This document shows, piece by piece, positions 16,850 to 24,711 of a DNA stretch of 64,000 nucleotides; position 1 is the first letter of the stretch, and every line of letters starts with the position of its first letter. Under the pieces are notes generated by a model. It did not search any database and had not been told where the DNA came from. It saw only the letters and a list, made by a program, of their open reading frames with translations. The stretch is from assembly GCA_964387285.1 (NCBI GenBank), contig CAYLWO010000012.1, forward strand, positions 44,503 through 108,502, given 5' to 3'. The translations under genes and the position numbers were made by a program. The DNA comes from Anaerohabitans sp964387285. Its GTDB lineage: Bacteria > Zhuqueibacterota > Zhuqueibacteria > Residuimicrobiales > Residuimicrobiaceae.

Positions 16850-17658
16850 AAAAAACACTCCTCCTTGGTTTCATGATCGTATTGGCCGGCTTCGTGCTTT
16901 TGCCGTTTTTATGGTTGTTGTTCACCTCTTTCAAGCCCATGACTGAGGTGACGCATTTGCCGCCGCAGTGGATCAGACCCGGCATGAACCTGACAGCCTA
17001 TCGCGACATGTTCAATTTTTTACCTTTTACCACTTTTACTTTGAACAGCCTGTACGTCGCCACAGCGACCACCTTTCTGTCGCTCTTTATCGGCAGTCTA
17101 GCCGGATTTGCTTTTGCGCGTTTTCAATTCAAAGGAAAACGGCTGTTTCTTCTGACATTCCTGCTGTCGCAAATGCTGCCAGGCGCTTCGATCATCATCC
17201 CCCTGTTCCAACTGATCCGCAGCGTTGGTCTGTTCGATACGCTCAGCGGATTAATTATCATACACACGGCAGTGATAGTGCCCTTTGTCATCTGGTTGTT
17301 GTACGGATTTTTCCAGAGCATCCCGGTCGAAATCGAGCAGGCGGCTCTGGTGGATGGTTGTTCTCGAGTGACCGCCATGTACAAGATCGTTTTGCCGCTG
17401 GCCCTGCCCGGTCTGGGCGCCACGGCGCTGTTCGCTTTTCTCGGTTCGTGGAATGAATTCTTTTTCGCCCTGATCCTGACTTCGTCGGATGTAAAGAGAA
17501 CCATTCCGGTAGGCATCGGCCTGTTTGTCGGCGAATTCCAGGACGTGTGGAATCAGATGTGTGCGGCAGCCGTGTTTTTCAGCATCCCGCCGTTAATATT
17601 GTTTGCGTTTTTACAAAAGACGTTCATCAAGGGGCTGTCGGCAGGAGCGGTGAAATAA
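16846..17658 (+). CDS. Sugar ABC transporter permease (MalG type)
   Basis: A 270-residue permease with six membrane segments and the EAA loop EQAALVDGCSRVTAMYKIVL. The N-terminus is typical of MalG (LLPFLWLLFTSFKPMTEV). It partners the preceding MalF-type protein, with which it overlaps by four bases. AAAGGGAG lies 6-7 bases before the ATG. This is the last gene of the glycyl radical/ABC block on this strand; an independent promoter and small transcript start just after it. Confidence 0.93.
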   Translation: MKKTLLLGFMIVLAGFVLLPFLWLLFTSFKPMTEVTHLPPQWIRPGMNLTAYRDMFNFLPFTTFTLNSLYVATATTFLSLFIGSLAGFAFARFQFKGKRLFLLTFLLSQMLPGASIIIPLFQLIRSVGLFDTLSGLIIIHTAVIVPFVIWLLYGFFQSIPVEIEQAALVDGCSRVTAMYKIVLPLALPGLGATALFAFLGSWNEFFFALILTSSDVKRTIPVGIGLFVGEFQDVWNQMCAAAVFFSIPPLILFAFLQKTFIKGLSAGAVK

Positions 17659-17683
17659 ATTCTGCGTTTATCAAAAATAGCTC

Positions 17684-17712
17684 TTGCAAATTAAACGATT
17701 TTCGCCTATAAT
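17684..17712 (+). promoter_or_regulatory. Sigma-70-type promoter
   Basis: TTGCAA (17684-17689), a 17-bp spacer and a perfect TATAAT (17707-17712). This is one of the best promoter matches in the window. It does not face a nearby start codon; transcription would begin near 17719, directly ahead of two hairpins. Confidence 0.6.
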
Positions 17713-17718
17713 AATATT

Positions 17719-17807
17719 GATTTCGTATGGCTTTCGGGGAATAGCCATTAAAGGATCTGGAAGGCATGATGGATTTATCCACAGGATAGATGCATGATGC
17801 CTTTTTT
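17719..17807 (+). ncRNA. Candidate small structured RNA, about 89 nt
   Basis: Downstream of a strong promoter the sequence forms hairpin 1, ATGGCT...AGCCAT (17727-17748), then hairpin 2 closed by AAGGCAT (17761-17767) and ATGCCTT (17797-17803). A run of T follows (17802-17807), as in an intrinsic terminator. Inside hairpin 2 lies TGGATTTATCCA. No reading frame fits. It does not match SRP RNA, 6S, tmRNA or a riboswitch class I can recognise by eye, and no gene follows closely in the same transcript. A trans-acting small RNA or a terminated leader are both possible. Confidence 0.4.
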
Positions 17808-18068
17808 ATTACCCAAGCTGTCCACCCATGCCGTGTGAGTGCCTTTCATTCCATTATTGGAGTAAGGGTCTAGCATGCTCTTTTCCTGTAAGCTGACGTT
17901 TTTCGAGACTTATGTCGCCCGTTTTGCCCCTGATGCTCGATCTCCTTGACCATTCCTGGCCATTTGTGTGCCATACGCTGTCCGCTTCTTCCAAACCAAA
18001 CCGTTTGCGGTAAAGATCATAAAGCCCGTAATCAGCATAAAATAAAAATCAAATTAAGGAGCATGGAT
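17808..18068 (+). other. Leader region before the LamG gene
   Basis: No gene or clear structure was seen here. The frame of the following gene is open back to 17946, but that part has no signal peptide or ribosome site and looks non-coding. Confidence 0.4.
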
Positions 18069-19505
18069 ATGAATAAAGTTTTTCGAGTACTCGCTCTTTT
18101 CCTTTTGCTGATGTGCTGCCTAATGCCATCCCTTGCAGCAGAAAAAGAAAAGGCGTTATTCTTTAACGGTAAAACCGATTTCATCGACTGTCCGTTCATT
18201 CCTTTTGACAAAATGAACAGTTTTACCATCGAAGTTTGGGTAAAAAACTGGAGCGGTTACATTATTAATCAGGGTGGCGCCGGCGATCCGGAAAACGGCA
18301 TCTGGCTGAGCACCGACGAAGGGCCTTATGACGGTTGCGCCTGGGAAGTGGATCAGGGTAAGAATTATGCCATCAATATTGGCACTCTCGCTGTCGACCA
18401 GTGGACGCACATTGCCATGCAATTTAACGGCAAGGAGCAGTCCGTGTTTTTAAATGGCCTATTGGTCAAAAAACAGGCTGCACCGCGACCCGGGCCTTTT
18501 GCTGACGAAAGGAATTTCATTATCGCCGGCATTGAAAAAAGACTGCCTGAATATTCTTGGTCCTTTGGTTCCGGCTATTTACGCTCTATCAAAATCTCAT
18601 CTGTCATCCGTTATCAGGATTCTTTCAAGCCGGAAGAGAATCTCACTGCTGACGGCAAAACCTTGTTACTGTACAATCAAACCAGCCTGCAAAAAAGCAA
18701 GATAGTTGATTTGTCGAAAAACAAATGCAACGGCGCGGTCAGAGGCGTGCGTTTGTTGCCGATTGATGAAATTCATCCTGCCGCCATCAGTGGCATCGTA
18801 CGTGGCCCAAGTAATCAACCGCTGGCGGATATCCTGGTGGTGCTGCGCAACAATGATGAATATAATCCTGGCACTTCCCTTATTGCCAAAACGAACAACC
18901 TGGGTGAATACAAATTATTAGTGAACGATCCCGCACCTTGGTATACCATGTGGGCAATCAAGGACAGTCTGGCGGAGGAGAAACCGCGATTTGAAATTAA
19001 GGAAGGCGAGCACGCCACAGTCAATTTTCTTCTAAATCTTTCCGCATATCAAAAGTTTTCTTCGCTTGGCGCATTGACTGGGAATTGGATATGCCAGCAG
19101 ACGAGCGCAGACGGTGGAAAAATAAGAAGGATCTTGCACTGTGAGTGGTTTTACCACTTTAATTTTATGAAATACTCTCTTAGCTTTAAAAAAAACGGCG
19201 AAATCAGATATGAAGAAAACGGCGTATTCAGCTGGAATCCGGATAAAAAACAGTTGATCGAACACGGCTGGAATTCATTCGGAGATCAGAATGAAATGAT
19301 CGTCGAAATAACAGCAGGAAAAATCATTCTAAAAGTCACCCGCATTTCGCCGAACGGAGAGATACACAAGAACATAAGCATGCATTGGTTTGAAAACAGC
19401 AACCGTCTCTGCATTCAGGAGGCGCAGATTGATGCCAACGGTCAGTTACAGCCCGAAGGAGAAGTCCAGGTATTTCGTAGGGTCATGAACCATTCGGACG
19501 ATTGA
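18069..19505 (+). CDS. Secreted LamG/carboxypeptidase-regulatory-domain protein
   Basis: The ATG at 18069 follows AAGGAG with 7-8 bases and gives a 478-residue protein with a clean signal peptide (MNKVFRVLALFLLLMCCLMP...SLA). A LamG/concanavalin-type jelly roll comes next (ALFFNGKTDFIDC to about residue 210; FTIEVWVKNWSG). A carboxypeptidase-regulatory-like beta domain (ISGIVRGPSNQPLADILVVL, about 240-320) and a C-terminal beta domain with lipocalin-like character (LTGNWICQQTS onward) complete it. LamG modules often bind carbohydrate, but no catalytic domain is recognised. An ATG at 18063 is a possible alternative start. It stands alone between the candidate RNA and a sugar symporter. Confidence 0.75.
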   Translation: MNKVFRVLALFLLLMCCLMPSLAAEKEKALFFNGKTDFIDCPFIPFDKMNSFTIEVWVKNWSGYIINQGGAGDPENGIWLSTDEGPYDGCAWEVDQGKNYAINIGTLAVDQWTHIAMQFNGKEQSVFLNGLLVKKQAAPRPGPFADERNFIIAGIEKRLPEYSWSFGSGYLRSIKISSVIRYQDSFKPEENLTADGKTLLLYNQTSLQKSKIVDLSKNKCNGAVRGVRLLPIDEIHPAAISGIVRGPSNQPLADILVVLRNNDEYNPGTSLIAKTNNLGEYKLLVNDPAPWYTMWAIKDSLAEEKPRFEIKEGEHATVNFLLNLSAYQKFSSLGALTGNWICQQTSADGGKIRRILHCEWFYHFNFMKYSLSFKKNGEIRYEENGVFSWNPDKKQLIEHGWNSFGDQNEMIVEITAGKIILKVTRISPNGEIHKNISMHWFENSNRLCIQEAQIDANGQLQPEGEVQVFRRVMNHSDD

Positions 19506-19840
19506 GTGGGCCATGTTCAAGTGTTCATTAAACATGGAGGAAATTCCTCCCCAAGCAACATAATAGACCAAGCGTAGCGAGATCACCATATTTGATTTTC
19601 TATACAACAGCATCGTAGCGCGACGAGACTCGTCGCGCTACCTGGATGATTGGAATAGTGCAATCTTCTGGATCCACAATTTAAATAAAAGCCTTCCTAT
19701 AAAAGGAACGAAAAAAAGCTGAACGTCAAATCCGATCTCATAGGAAACGATACTCTTTTCCTTGCATTTTTTCCCAATTTATCCTATACTGCTGTAATCG
19801 ATCGTGAAAATACAATGTAGAGTTGTATCATCGGAGCAGA
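19506..19840 (+). other. Intergenic region with palindromes
   Basis: Contains a possible stem CCATGTT...AACATGG (19510-19537), the short palindrome AGGAAATTCCT beside it, and a perfect 25-nt palindrome at 19616-19640 (listed separately). The remaining sequence upstream of the symporter is AT-rich and may hold its promoter. No gene is seen. Confidence 0.45.
19616..19640. repeat. Perfect 25-nt palindrome
   Basis: TAGCGCGACGAG and CTCGTCGCGCTA are perfect inverted arms around a single A. The word GTCGCG/CGCGAC links it in style to the palindrome cluster at 47381-47591. There is no T-tract. Confidence 0.7.
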
Positions 19841-21307
19841 ATGGAGAAAGCAATGCATTCCCGGAAGGAACACAAAACATCAAAAACCCCGCTGTCTGAA
19901 ATCATCGCCTATGCCACCGGCGACGGCGCCAACTCGCTGACCATGAACGGCATTTGGGCCTTTTCTTTGCTGTTTTACACTCAGGCCCTGGGACTTGATC
20001 ACAAACTGGCCGGCCTGGCGCTTTCGGTTGCGGTTTTTTATGACGCCATTACCGACCCGCTCATGGGTTACCTCAGCGACCACACCCGCAGCCGCTTTGG
20101 CCGACGCCATCCGTACATACTCTTCGGCGGCATCATGCTGGCCATAAGCTTTTATCTGCTCTGGGCCATTCCTTCGGCGTTCAGAGGCGTGCTCCTGTTC
20201 TGGTATCTGCTGTTCGTAAACATCCTGATCAGAACCGCCATCACCATTTTCTATATACCTTACCTGGCACTGGGTTTTGAAATCTGTCAGGATTATCACG
20301 AACGTTCCAGATTACAGGCCGCGCGCAGCGTCTTTAATATGACCGCCAATCTGCTGGGTCCGGCCCTGGCCTGGACTGTGTTTTTCAAAGACAACGGACA
20401 CACGCCCAGCACCAACATACCGGCCAATTATCTGCATATGGGCGCCGCCTTCTCCATCGCCACCCTGTTGTTGGCGTTGATCGTCACCTTTGCTACACGT
20501 CGCCATTTGACTGATTCAAGACAGATGACGCTTGCCAGAGGCAAATGGACCTCTTTTTTCATAGACACGCGCGACATCCTGCGCGATAAATATTCTCTCA
20601 TCATTTACGGTTTTTACGGCATTATCCAGCAGGGGTGCGTCCTGGTGGCCTCGCTGCAGATGTATCTTTACATCTATTTCATGAATTTTTCCGATGTGCA
20701 GAAATCGATTGTGCACGGCTCCACCATGGTGGGTTTTGCCATCGGTTCATTTTTCTCCTCCATGATTGCCCGACGCATCGATAAAAAACCCACCGTGATT
20801 GTCGGCGCCCTGGCTTCGATTATCGGCAATCTCTCTCTGGCAGCCCTGTTCCTGACCGGTCTGGTGCGACCAGGCGCCACGCTCGCGCTGGCCGGATTCA
20901 CGCTGCCCTTTAGCACCATGATCTTTATCCTCTTTCATGCCGGCTATTGGTTCGGCAACGGCGTGCTTACGCCCATCATGTTTTCCATGGTCGCGGACAC
21001 CTCGGAAATCAACAAAATCAAAACCGGCGTGCTCAAGGACGGCAGTTATTCGGCCATGTTCAGCTTTTTAACCAAACTGGCCTCATCGGTCGGTTTGTTG
21101 TTGGTCGGGACTTGCCTGAGCTGGATCGGATTTGTCAGCGGCGGCGAAAGCCAAACCCCGCAGGCGATCCACAATCTCGCGATCGCCACTTTTTTCTCAG
21201 GCGTCATTTTTGCCAGCATGGCCATTGCCGTGATCTGGAAATATCCGATAGATAAAAAATTTATGGACAGGGTAAAGAGAGGCGAACTGAACGGTAAAAC
21301 TATTTGA
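19841..21307 (+). CDS. GPH-family sugar:cation symporter
   Basis: A 488-residue inner-membrane protein with about 12 membrane segments, of the glycoside-pentoside-hexuronide symporter family (MelB/XynB-like). Signatures are YATGDGANSLTMNGIW near the N-terminus and DAITDPLMGYLSDHTRSRFG, the conserved cytoplasmic loop, followed by RRHPYILFG. It would import a sugar or glycoside with sodium or protons. ATG 19841 follows GGAGCAG; ATG 19853 with GGAG at 19843-19846 is equally possible. It is monocistronic. The substrate cannot be read from sequence; nearby xylosidase and pectin-lyase-fold genes make plant-derived oligosaccharides plausible. Confidence 0.9.
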   Translation: MEKAMHSRKEHKTSKTPLSEIIAYATGDGANSLTMNGIWAFSLLFYTQALGLDHKLAGLALSVAVFYDAITDPLMGYLSDHTRSRFGRRHPYILFGGIMLAISFYLLWAIPSAFRGVLLFWYLLFVNILIRTAITIFYIPYLALGFEICQDYHERSRLQAARSVFNMTANLLGPALAWTVFFKDNGHTPSTNIPANYLHMGAAFSIATLLLALIVTFATRRHLTDSRQMTLARGKWTSFFIDTRDILRDKYSLIIYGFYGIIQQGCVLVASLQMYLYIYFMNFSDVQKSIVHGSTMVGFAIGSFFSSMIARRIDKKPTVIVGALASIIGNLSLAALFLTGLVRPGATLALAGFTLPFSTMIFILFHAGYWFGNGVLTPIMFSMVADTSEINKIKTGVLKDGSYSAMFSFLTKLASSVGLLLVGTCLSWIGFVSGGESQTPQAIHNLAIATFFSGVIFASMAIAVIWKYPIDKKFMDRVKRGELNGKTI

Positions 21308-21399
21308 TGGAAAGTGGAGTTAATGAATGCGTTATAAAAGTAAAAAGTGACGCGACGAGTTTGTATAATTTTCTCTATATCTTGAACTGAGTAATTGCC

Positions 21400-22020
21400 T
21401 TAATACGCCCTCTCCCCCAGCACATTGCCTGCCGGAGCATAGTTGCAGACCAGGATCATTTCGCCATTGCATAAAACTTGCGCGCACCCGACATGCGTCG
21501 TGCTGTGCCAGACCACCTGCGTATAGTGACCGCTGGCATGCCAATTGCCGTCATGGAGTGGTTCGCCGGAATAATATTGTTTCTCACTGATCCAGGATTC
21601 AACCGCGTCCCCCACATCATAATAACCGGCCGTACCCATGAACAAATTTTCTCCGTATAGCTGTCGCCACTCGCCGGACTCGGGACGATGTTCAAATCGG
21701 CAACCACTCGCTGCCAGATGGTCCGCCCAACGCTGGCTATAGTTGGCCAATTCATCGGACCAGGCCAGAGGAGGGACGCCGACCGTCTTGCGCGCCTGAT
21801 TGTGCACATATAAAAGCCGCGCAATATCTTCCTTCGACAATGTTGATCCATAACTTTTCCGACCGGCGAAGGCCGCCTCCTGCTTCTGCGCCGGCTGTTC
21901 TTCTCTCACATTCTGACTCGTGACCCGGGTGTCGCGTGATGAACCTCGCGATGCGTTCCTTCGATCCGGCGCCACACAGGAGAGGCTTAGAGATAGGAAG
22001 GCGATCATCCATTTTTTCAT
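21400..22020 (-). CDS. CAP-domain (SCP/PR-1-like) lipoprotein
   Basis: A 206-residue envelope protein with a lipoprotein signal (lipobox LSLSC, about residue 15), a linker rich in E, Q and R, and a C-terminal CAP domain (about 65-206). The domain shows WSDELANYSQRWADHLA, then the CAP signatures GHYTQVVWHSTTHVGCA and CNYAPAGNVLG, plus the histidine in CRFEHRP and glutamate in YGENL of the CAP cavity. Several cysteines could form disulfides. Roles of bacterial CAP proteins are mostly unknown. It lies 6 bp downstream of the amidotransferase-like gene on the same strand, so the two are co-transcribed. Confidence 0.88.
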   Translation of the reverse strand: MKKWMIAFLSLSLSCVAPDRRNASRGSSRDTRVTSQNVREEQPAQKQEAAFAGRKSYGSTLSKEDIARLLYVHNQARKTVGVPPLAWSDELANYSQRWADHLAASGCRFEHRPESGEWRQLYGENLFMGTAGYYDVGDAVESWISEKQYYSGEPLHDGNWHASGHYTQVVWHSTTHVGCAQVLCNGEMILVCNYAPAGNVLGERAY

Positions 22021-22026
22021 TTTTGT

Positions 22027-23550
22027 CTATTTCTCCAAAATGATTTTTTTCGTCTTGCTATAGCCACCTGCTGTAAGACGAACCAGATAAACCCCTGCCG
22101 CCTGCTCACCGGCATCCCAGACGCATCGATGACAACCTTGCGATTGAAAACCGGAAACCAGATCAGCGACTTGCGTTCCGTCGATGGAGTAAATTTTCAG
22201 ACTGACAAATGCAGCCTCAGGCATGTCATAAACCAGGGCGGTGTGATTGTTGAAAGGATTAGGATAATTTTGTCGCAGTAGAAATTCTTGGACGTTGTTT
22301 TTTCTCTGTGCGACACTCGTTGCGGTTTCCCATTGCGCTGTAATGGAATAGGCGGCGCCGCTTAACAGGTCGATATTTCCGACATAATCATAACCCCAGT
22401 CGGCAACGACTGATTCGACTGTAGAAGCGCATTCCACGCCCACATACCAGACCCCTGCGGCTAACGTTTGTGAGCGAATCTCTTTGTTCGCTCCTGCGCC
22501 GATAGCCTGCAGATCAGCGGTCTCGGCAAAGGCAAACGCCCCTTTCTTGAGATACAAATGCATATCGAACGGACTTTTTCCCTGCAACGAAATTTTGAAA
22601 TTTTTTATCCCTTGCGGAATATGCATAGTGAAATGATGATACTGTTTATCGCCGATGCGAGTGAATTCAGGCATGCTGTCGCCGGTGGCTTTATCCATGC
22701 GACGAGTCTGACCGTTCAGTAGTTCGGCTTTAATTAGTGGCGCGCCCTGTCCAGCCAAAGCGTATTGCACCATAGCTCGAAGCAAATGCAAGGTCTCCCC
22801 TCGGGTTGCTTTCTCTGGATGCGCGCCGATCACGACCAGCCGGCCGCTTTGCTTGTCTTTTTTATAAGCCCAGCAGCTGGGTTTTTGATGCAGCCGTTCA
22901 GACGGACAATCATAGCGCAGGAGAATCTCGCTTTCATCAGGACAATCGGTTAGTTCTTCGGTATAACATCCTTTATGATAAAAGACGCTGTCGATATAGG
23001 CATCAAAGGATCCAAAAGCGAGCAGCGGAGAACCTGGTTCAAAAAAATGTCCTGTATATGGAACGGAGATGGCGACCATGGTGACCCGTCCCGGCCATAT
23101 ATGATAATAGGCGTCATTGATCACCTCCTCCTTCGAGGCGAGGCTGGCCAAAAAAGCGCCGGCGCATACGCCGACATAACATCCGCCCTGGTTATAAAAC
23201 ATCCTAATGCGGTCACGACCGTCGGCACCCAGGGAATAACCATGAACAGCCGGCAGACCGCCGTTGACGAACATTAAGCGAAATCGCGGCTGACCGTCCG
23301 GATAAAGGAGCGCTCCGTTGACGTCATTATCGTTAGCCACCATAATCCTGTTTTGCACCTGACTGTCGTTTGTGACCACATATTCGGAAGAAAGGCCAAG
23401 GGAATCGACGGCCTCGATCGTTTTTTTGGGACCAAGTCCCGCACCGGCGTCGATAAACACATCTTTATAGAAACCGTTCGATTGTGGATGGCAGGGCAAA
23501 ACCGATATCACAACAAAGGTGAAAAGAAGGAAAAGCGCACGCATGCCCAT
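22027..23550 (-). CDS. Secreted glutamine amidotransferase-like protein with sorting tail
   Basis: A 507-residue protein with a signal peptide (ALFLLFTFVVISVLPCHPQS). It then has a class I amidotransferase-like domain related to the biotin-protein-ligase N-terminal family (about 25-270), with nucleophile-elbow motif GGCYVGVCAGAFLAS and VVIGAHPEKATRG. A beta-rich pre-peptidase-like domain (about 290-410, YHHFTMHIPQGIKNFKI) follows. The end is a FlgD-like or type IX-style C-terminal module, LRQNYPNPFNNHTALVYDM to TKKIILEK. The cysteine elbow suggests catalysis, but the substrate is unknown. GGAGG stands 3 bases before ATG 23550 and 9 before ATG 23544, so the latter may be the true start. It heads an operon with the CAP protein. 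Confidence 0.8.
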   Translation of the reverse strand: MGMRALFLLFTFVVISVLPCHPQSNGFYKDVFIDAGAGLGPKKTIEAVDSLGLSSEYVVTNDSQVQNRIMVANDNDVNGALLYPDGQPRFRLMFVNGGLPAVHGYSLGADGRDRIRMFYNQGGCYVGVCAGAFLASLASKEEVINDAYYHIWPGRVTMVAISVPYTGHFFEPGSPLLAFGSFDAYIDSVFYHKGCYTEELTDCPDESEILLRYDCPSERLHQKPSCWAYKKDKQSGRLVVIGAHPEKATRGETLHLLRAMVQYALAGQGAPLIKAELLNGQTRRMDKATGDSMPEFTRIGDKQYHHFTMHIPQGIKNFKISLQGKSPFDMHLYLKKGAFAFAETADLQAIGAGANKEIRSQTLAAGVWYVGVECASTVESVVADWGYDYVGNIDLLSGAAYSITAQWETATSVAQRKNNVQEFLLRQNYPNPFNNHTALVYDMPEAAFVSLKIYSIDGTQVADLVSGFQSQGCHRCVWDAGEQAAGVYLVRLTAGGYSKTKKIILEK

Positions 23551-23660
23551 GTTCCTCCGGGTGATTGAAAGATGTTGGTAAAGTTTGGTCTAGAGGCGAC
23601 AGGTGCAGCCCGTCGGTCACCGATTAAAATTTCTGACACCGGACCCGCGTTAGCCATTTG

Positions 23661-24422
23661 CTATCGGTTTTCGATTTTTTTTTCAGGATCCTTGTTTACA
23701 CTTTTGTCAAACACGCCCGGCGCATTGGTTGCTTTTGTCATTTGCACAGCAATGGACGCAACGGCATCCTCAACCTGATAGGTGGTATGACGATCGGCTT
23801 CGCGAAAACAGGCCGCAGAGGCAAGCAACAGCAGCAGGGCAGTGATAATCGTGAGCGGCAGAGCCGGCGCCGGCGTGGCAAAAAGATTACACGCCCACAA
23901 AATTAAAATTAAAAGCCAGGAAAGCAAAGCGCAACCCAATCCATCGTAGGCGGCGGCGAGAACCCAGTAGCGGCGCAACAAGGCGAACGAAGGCGCGAGT
24001 TCCGGCGTCTGCCGCACTTCGGCCCACAATCGTATATATAACCGCCATTTGGCGCGCAGGTCATCATCGTTTCGCAGCAGGTAACTTTTATAGGGTTCGG
24101 TATTTTCCAGGCCGTGGGCGGCGAGAACATTTGTAAACAGTCGATTGAACTCCTTTTCGCTCTTTTTGCCTTTGCGTCCTTTGCGCAAATAACGGCCCAT
24201 GGCGAAAAAGATCAGGCCGATGAGATAGCAGGCAACGACAATGATCAGCAAGCCCAGTCCGCCGCTCAACAAAGGCGGTCTGGCGACATGCGCCAAACCG
24301 GCTGCCCAAACCAGCGAACCCAAAACCGCGGCGCCGGAGATAAAGAACGAAAGATCAAAGATATCGAAAAAATCCCCGATTTTAGCGAAAATGGCCTTAA
24401 AAGCTTCTGCAATTTCCTGCAT
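23661..24422 (-). CDS. Uncharacterised membrane protein, four segments
   Basis: A 253-residue protein with two N-terminal hydrophobic segments (about 25-45 and 52-75), a charged basic loop (RKGRKGKKSEKEF), a helical cytosolic region with LLRNDDDLRAKWRLYIRLWAEVRQ, then two more segments (about 160-185 and 190-210). A polar C-terminal tail ends it. I do not recognise a family. The arrangement of membrane pairs around a helical domain is reminiscent of small membrane sensors or effectors, but no motif supports a specific role. It is monocistronic between the amidotransferase-like gene and glgC. Confidence 0.6.
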   Translation of the reverse strand: MQEIAEAFKAIFAKIGDFFDIFDLSFFISGAAVLGSLVWAAGLAHVARPPLLSGGLGLLIIVVACYLIGLIFFAMGRYLRKGRKGKKSEKEFNRLFTNVLAAHGLENTEPYKSYLLRNDDDLRAKWRLYIRLWAEVRQTPELAPSFALLRRYWVLAAAYDGLGCALLSWLLILILWACNLFATPAPALPLTIITALLLLLASAACFREADRHTTYQVEDAVASIAVQMTKATNAPGVFDKSVNKDPEKKIENR

Positions 24423-24711
24423 AAGAGTTCCTCTTCATTAAAAATTAACCGCGGGAGGACGCAATGAACACAGAGCGAAAATGCCTTAATAATTTTCCGA
24501 CTCGATGAATAACCGGTTTTCGTCACCAGACGGATTTTTTAGACACCTGAATAAATAATTTTGTCCTCTTATTACAAGGGAAAAATTTTATATGAATCTG
24601 CTTTTCCCTCTGCGTTCACCGCGTTCTCCGCAGTTAATCTCTTTTCAAATTTTTTCGGTATTTATTTACAAATCGCTTTACAACTATATTTTCCGTCCGC
24701 GGTTCAGGTTC

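Noticed and set aside
17719..17807. Reading the structured region as SRP RNA
   Set aside because: A GGAAGG word is present but the surrounding loop consensus and single-hairpin fold of bacterial SRP RNA are not.
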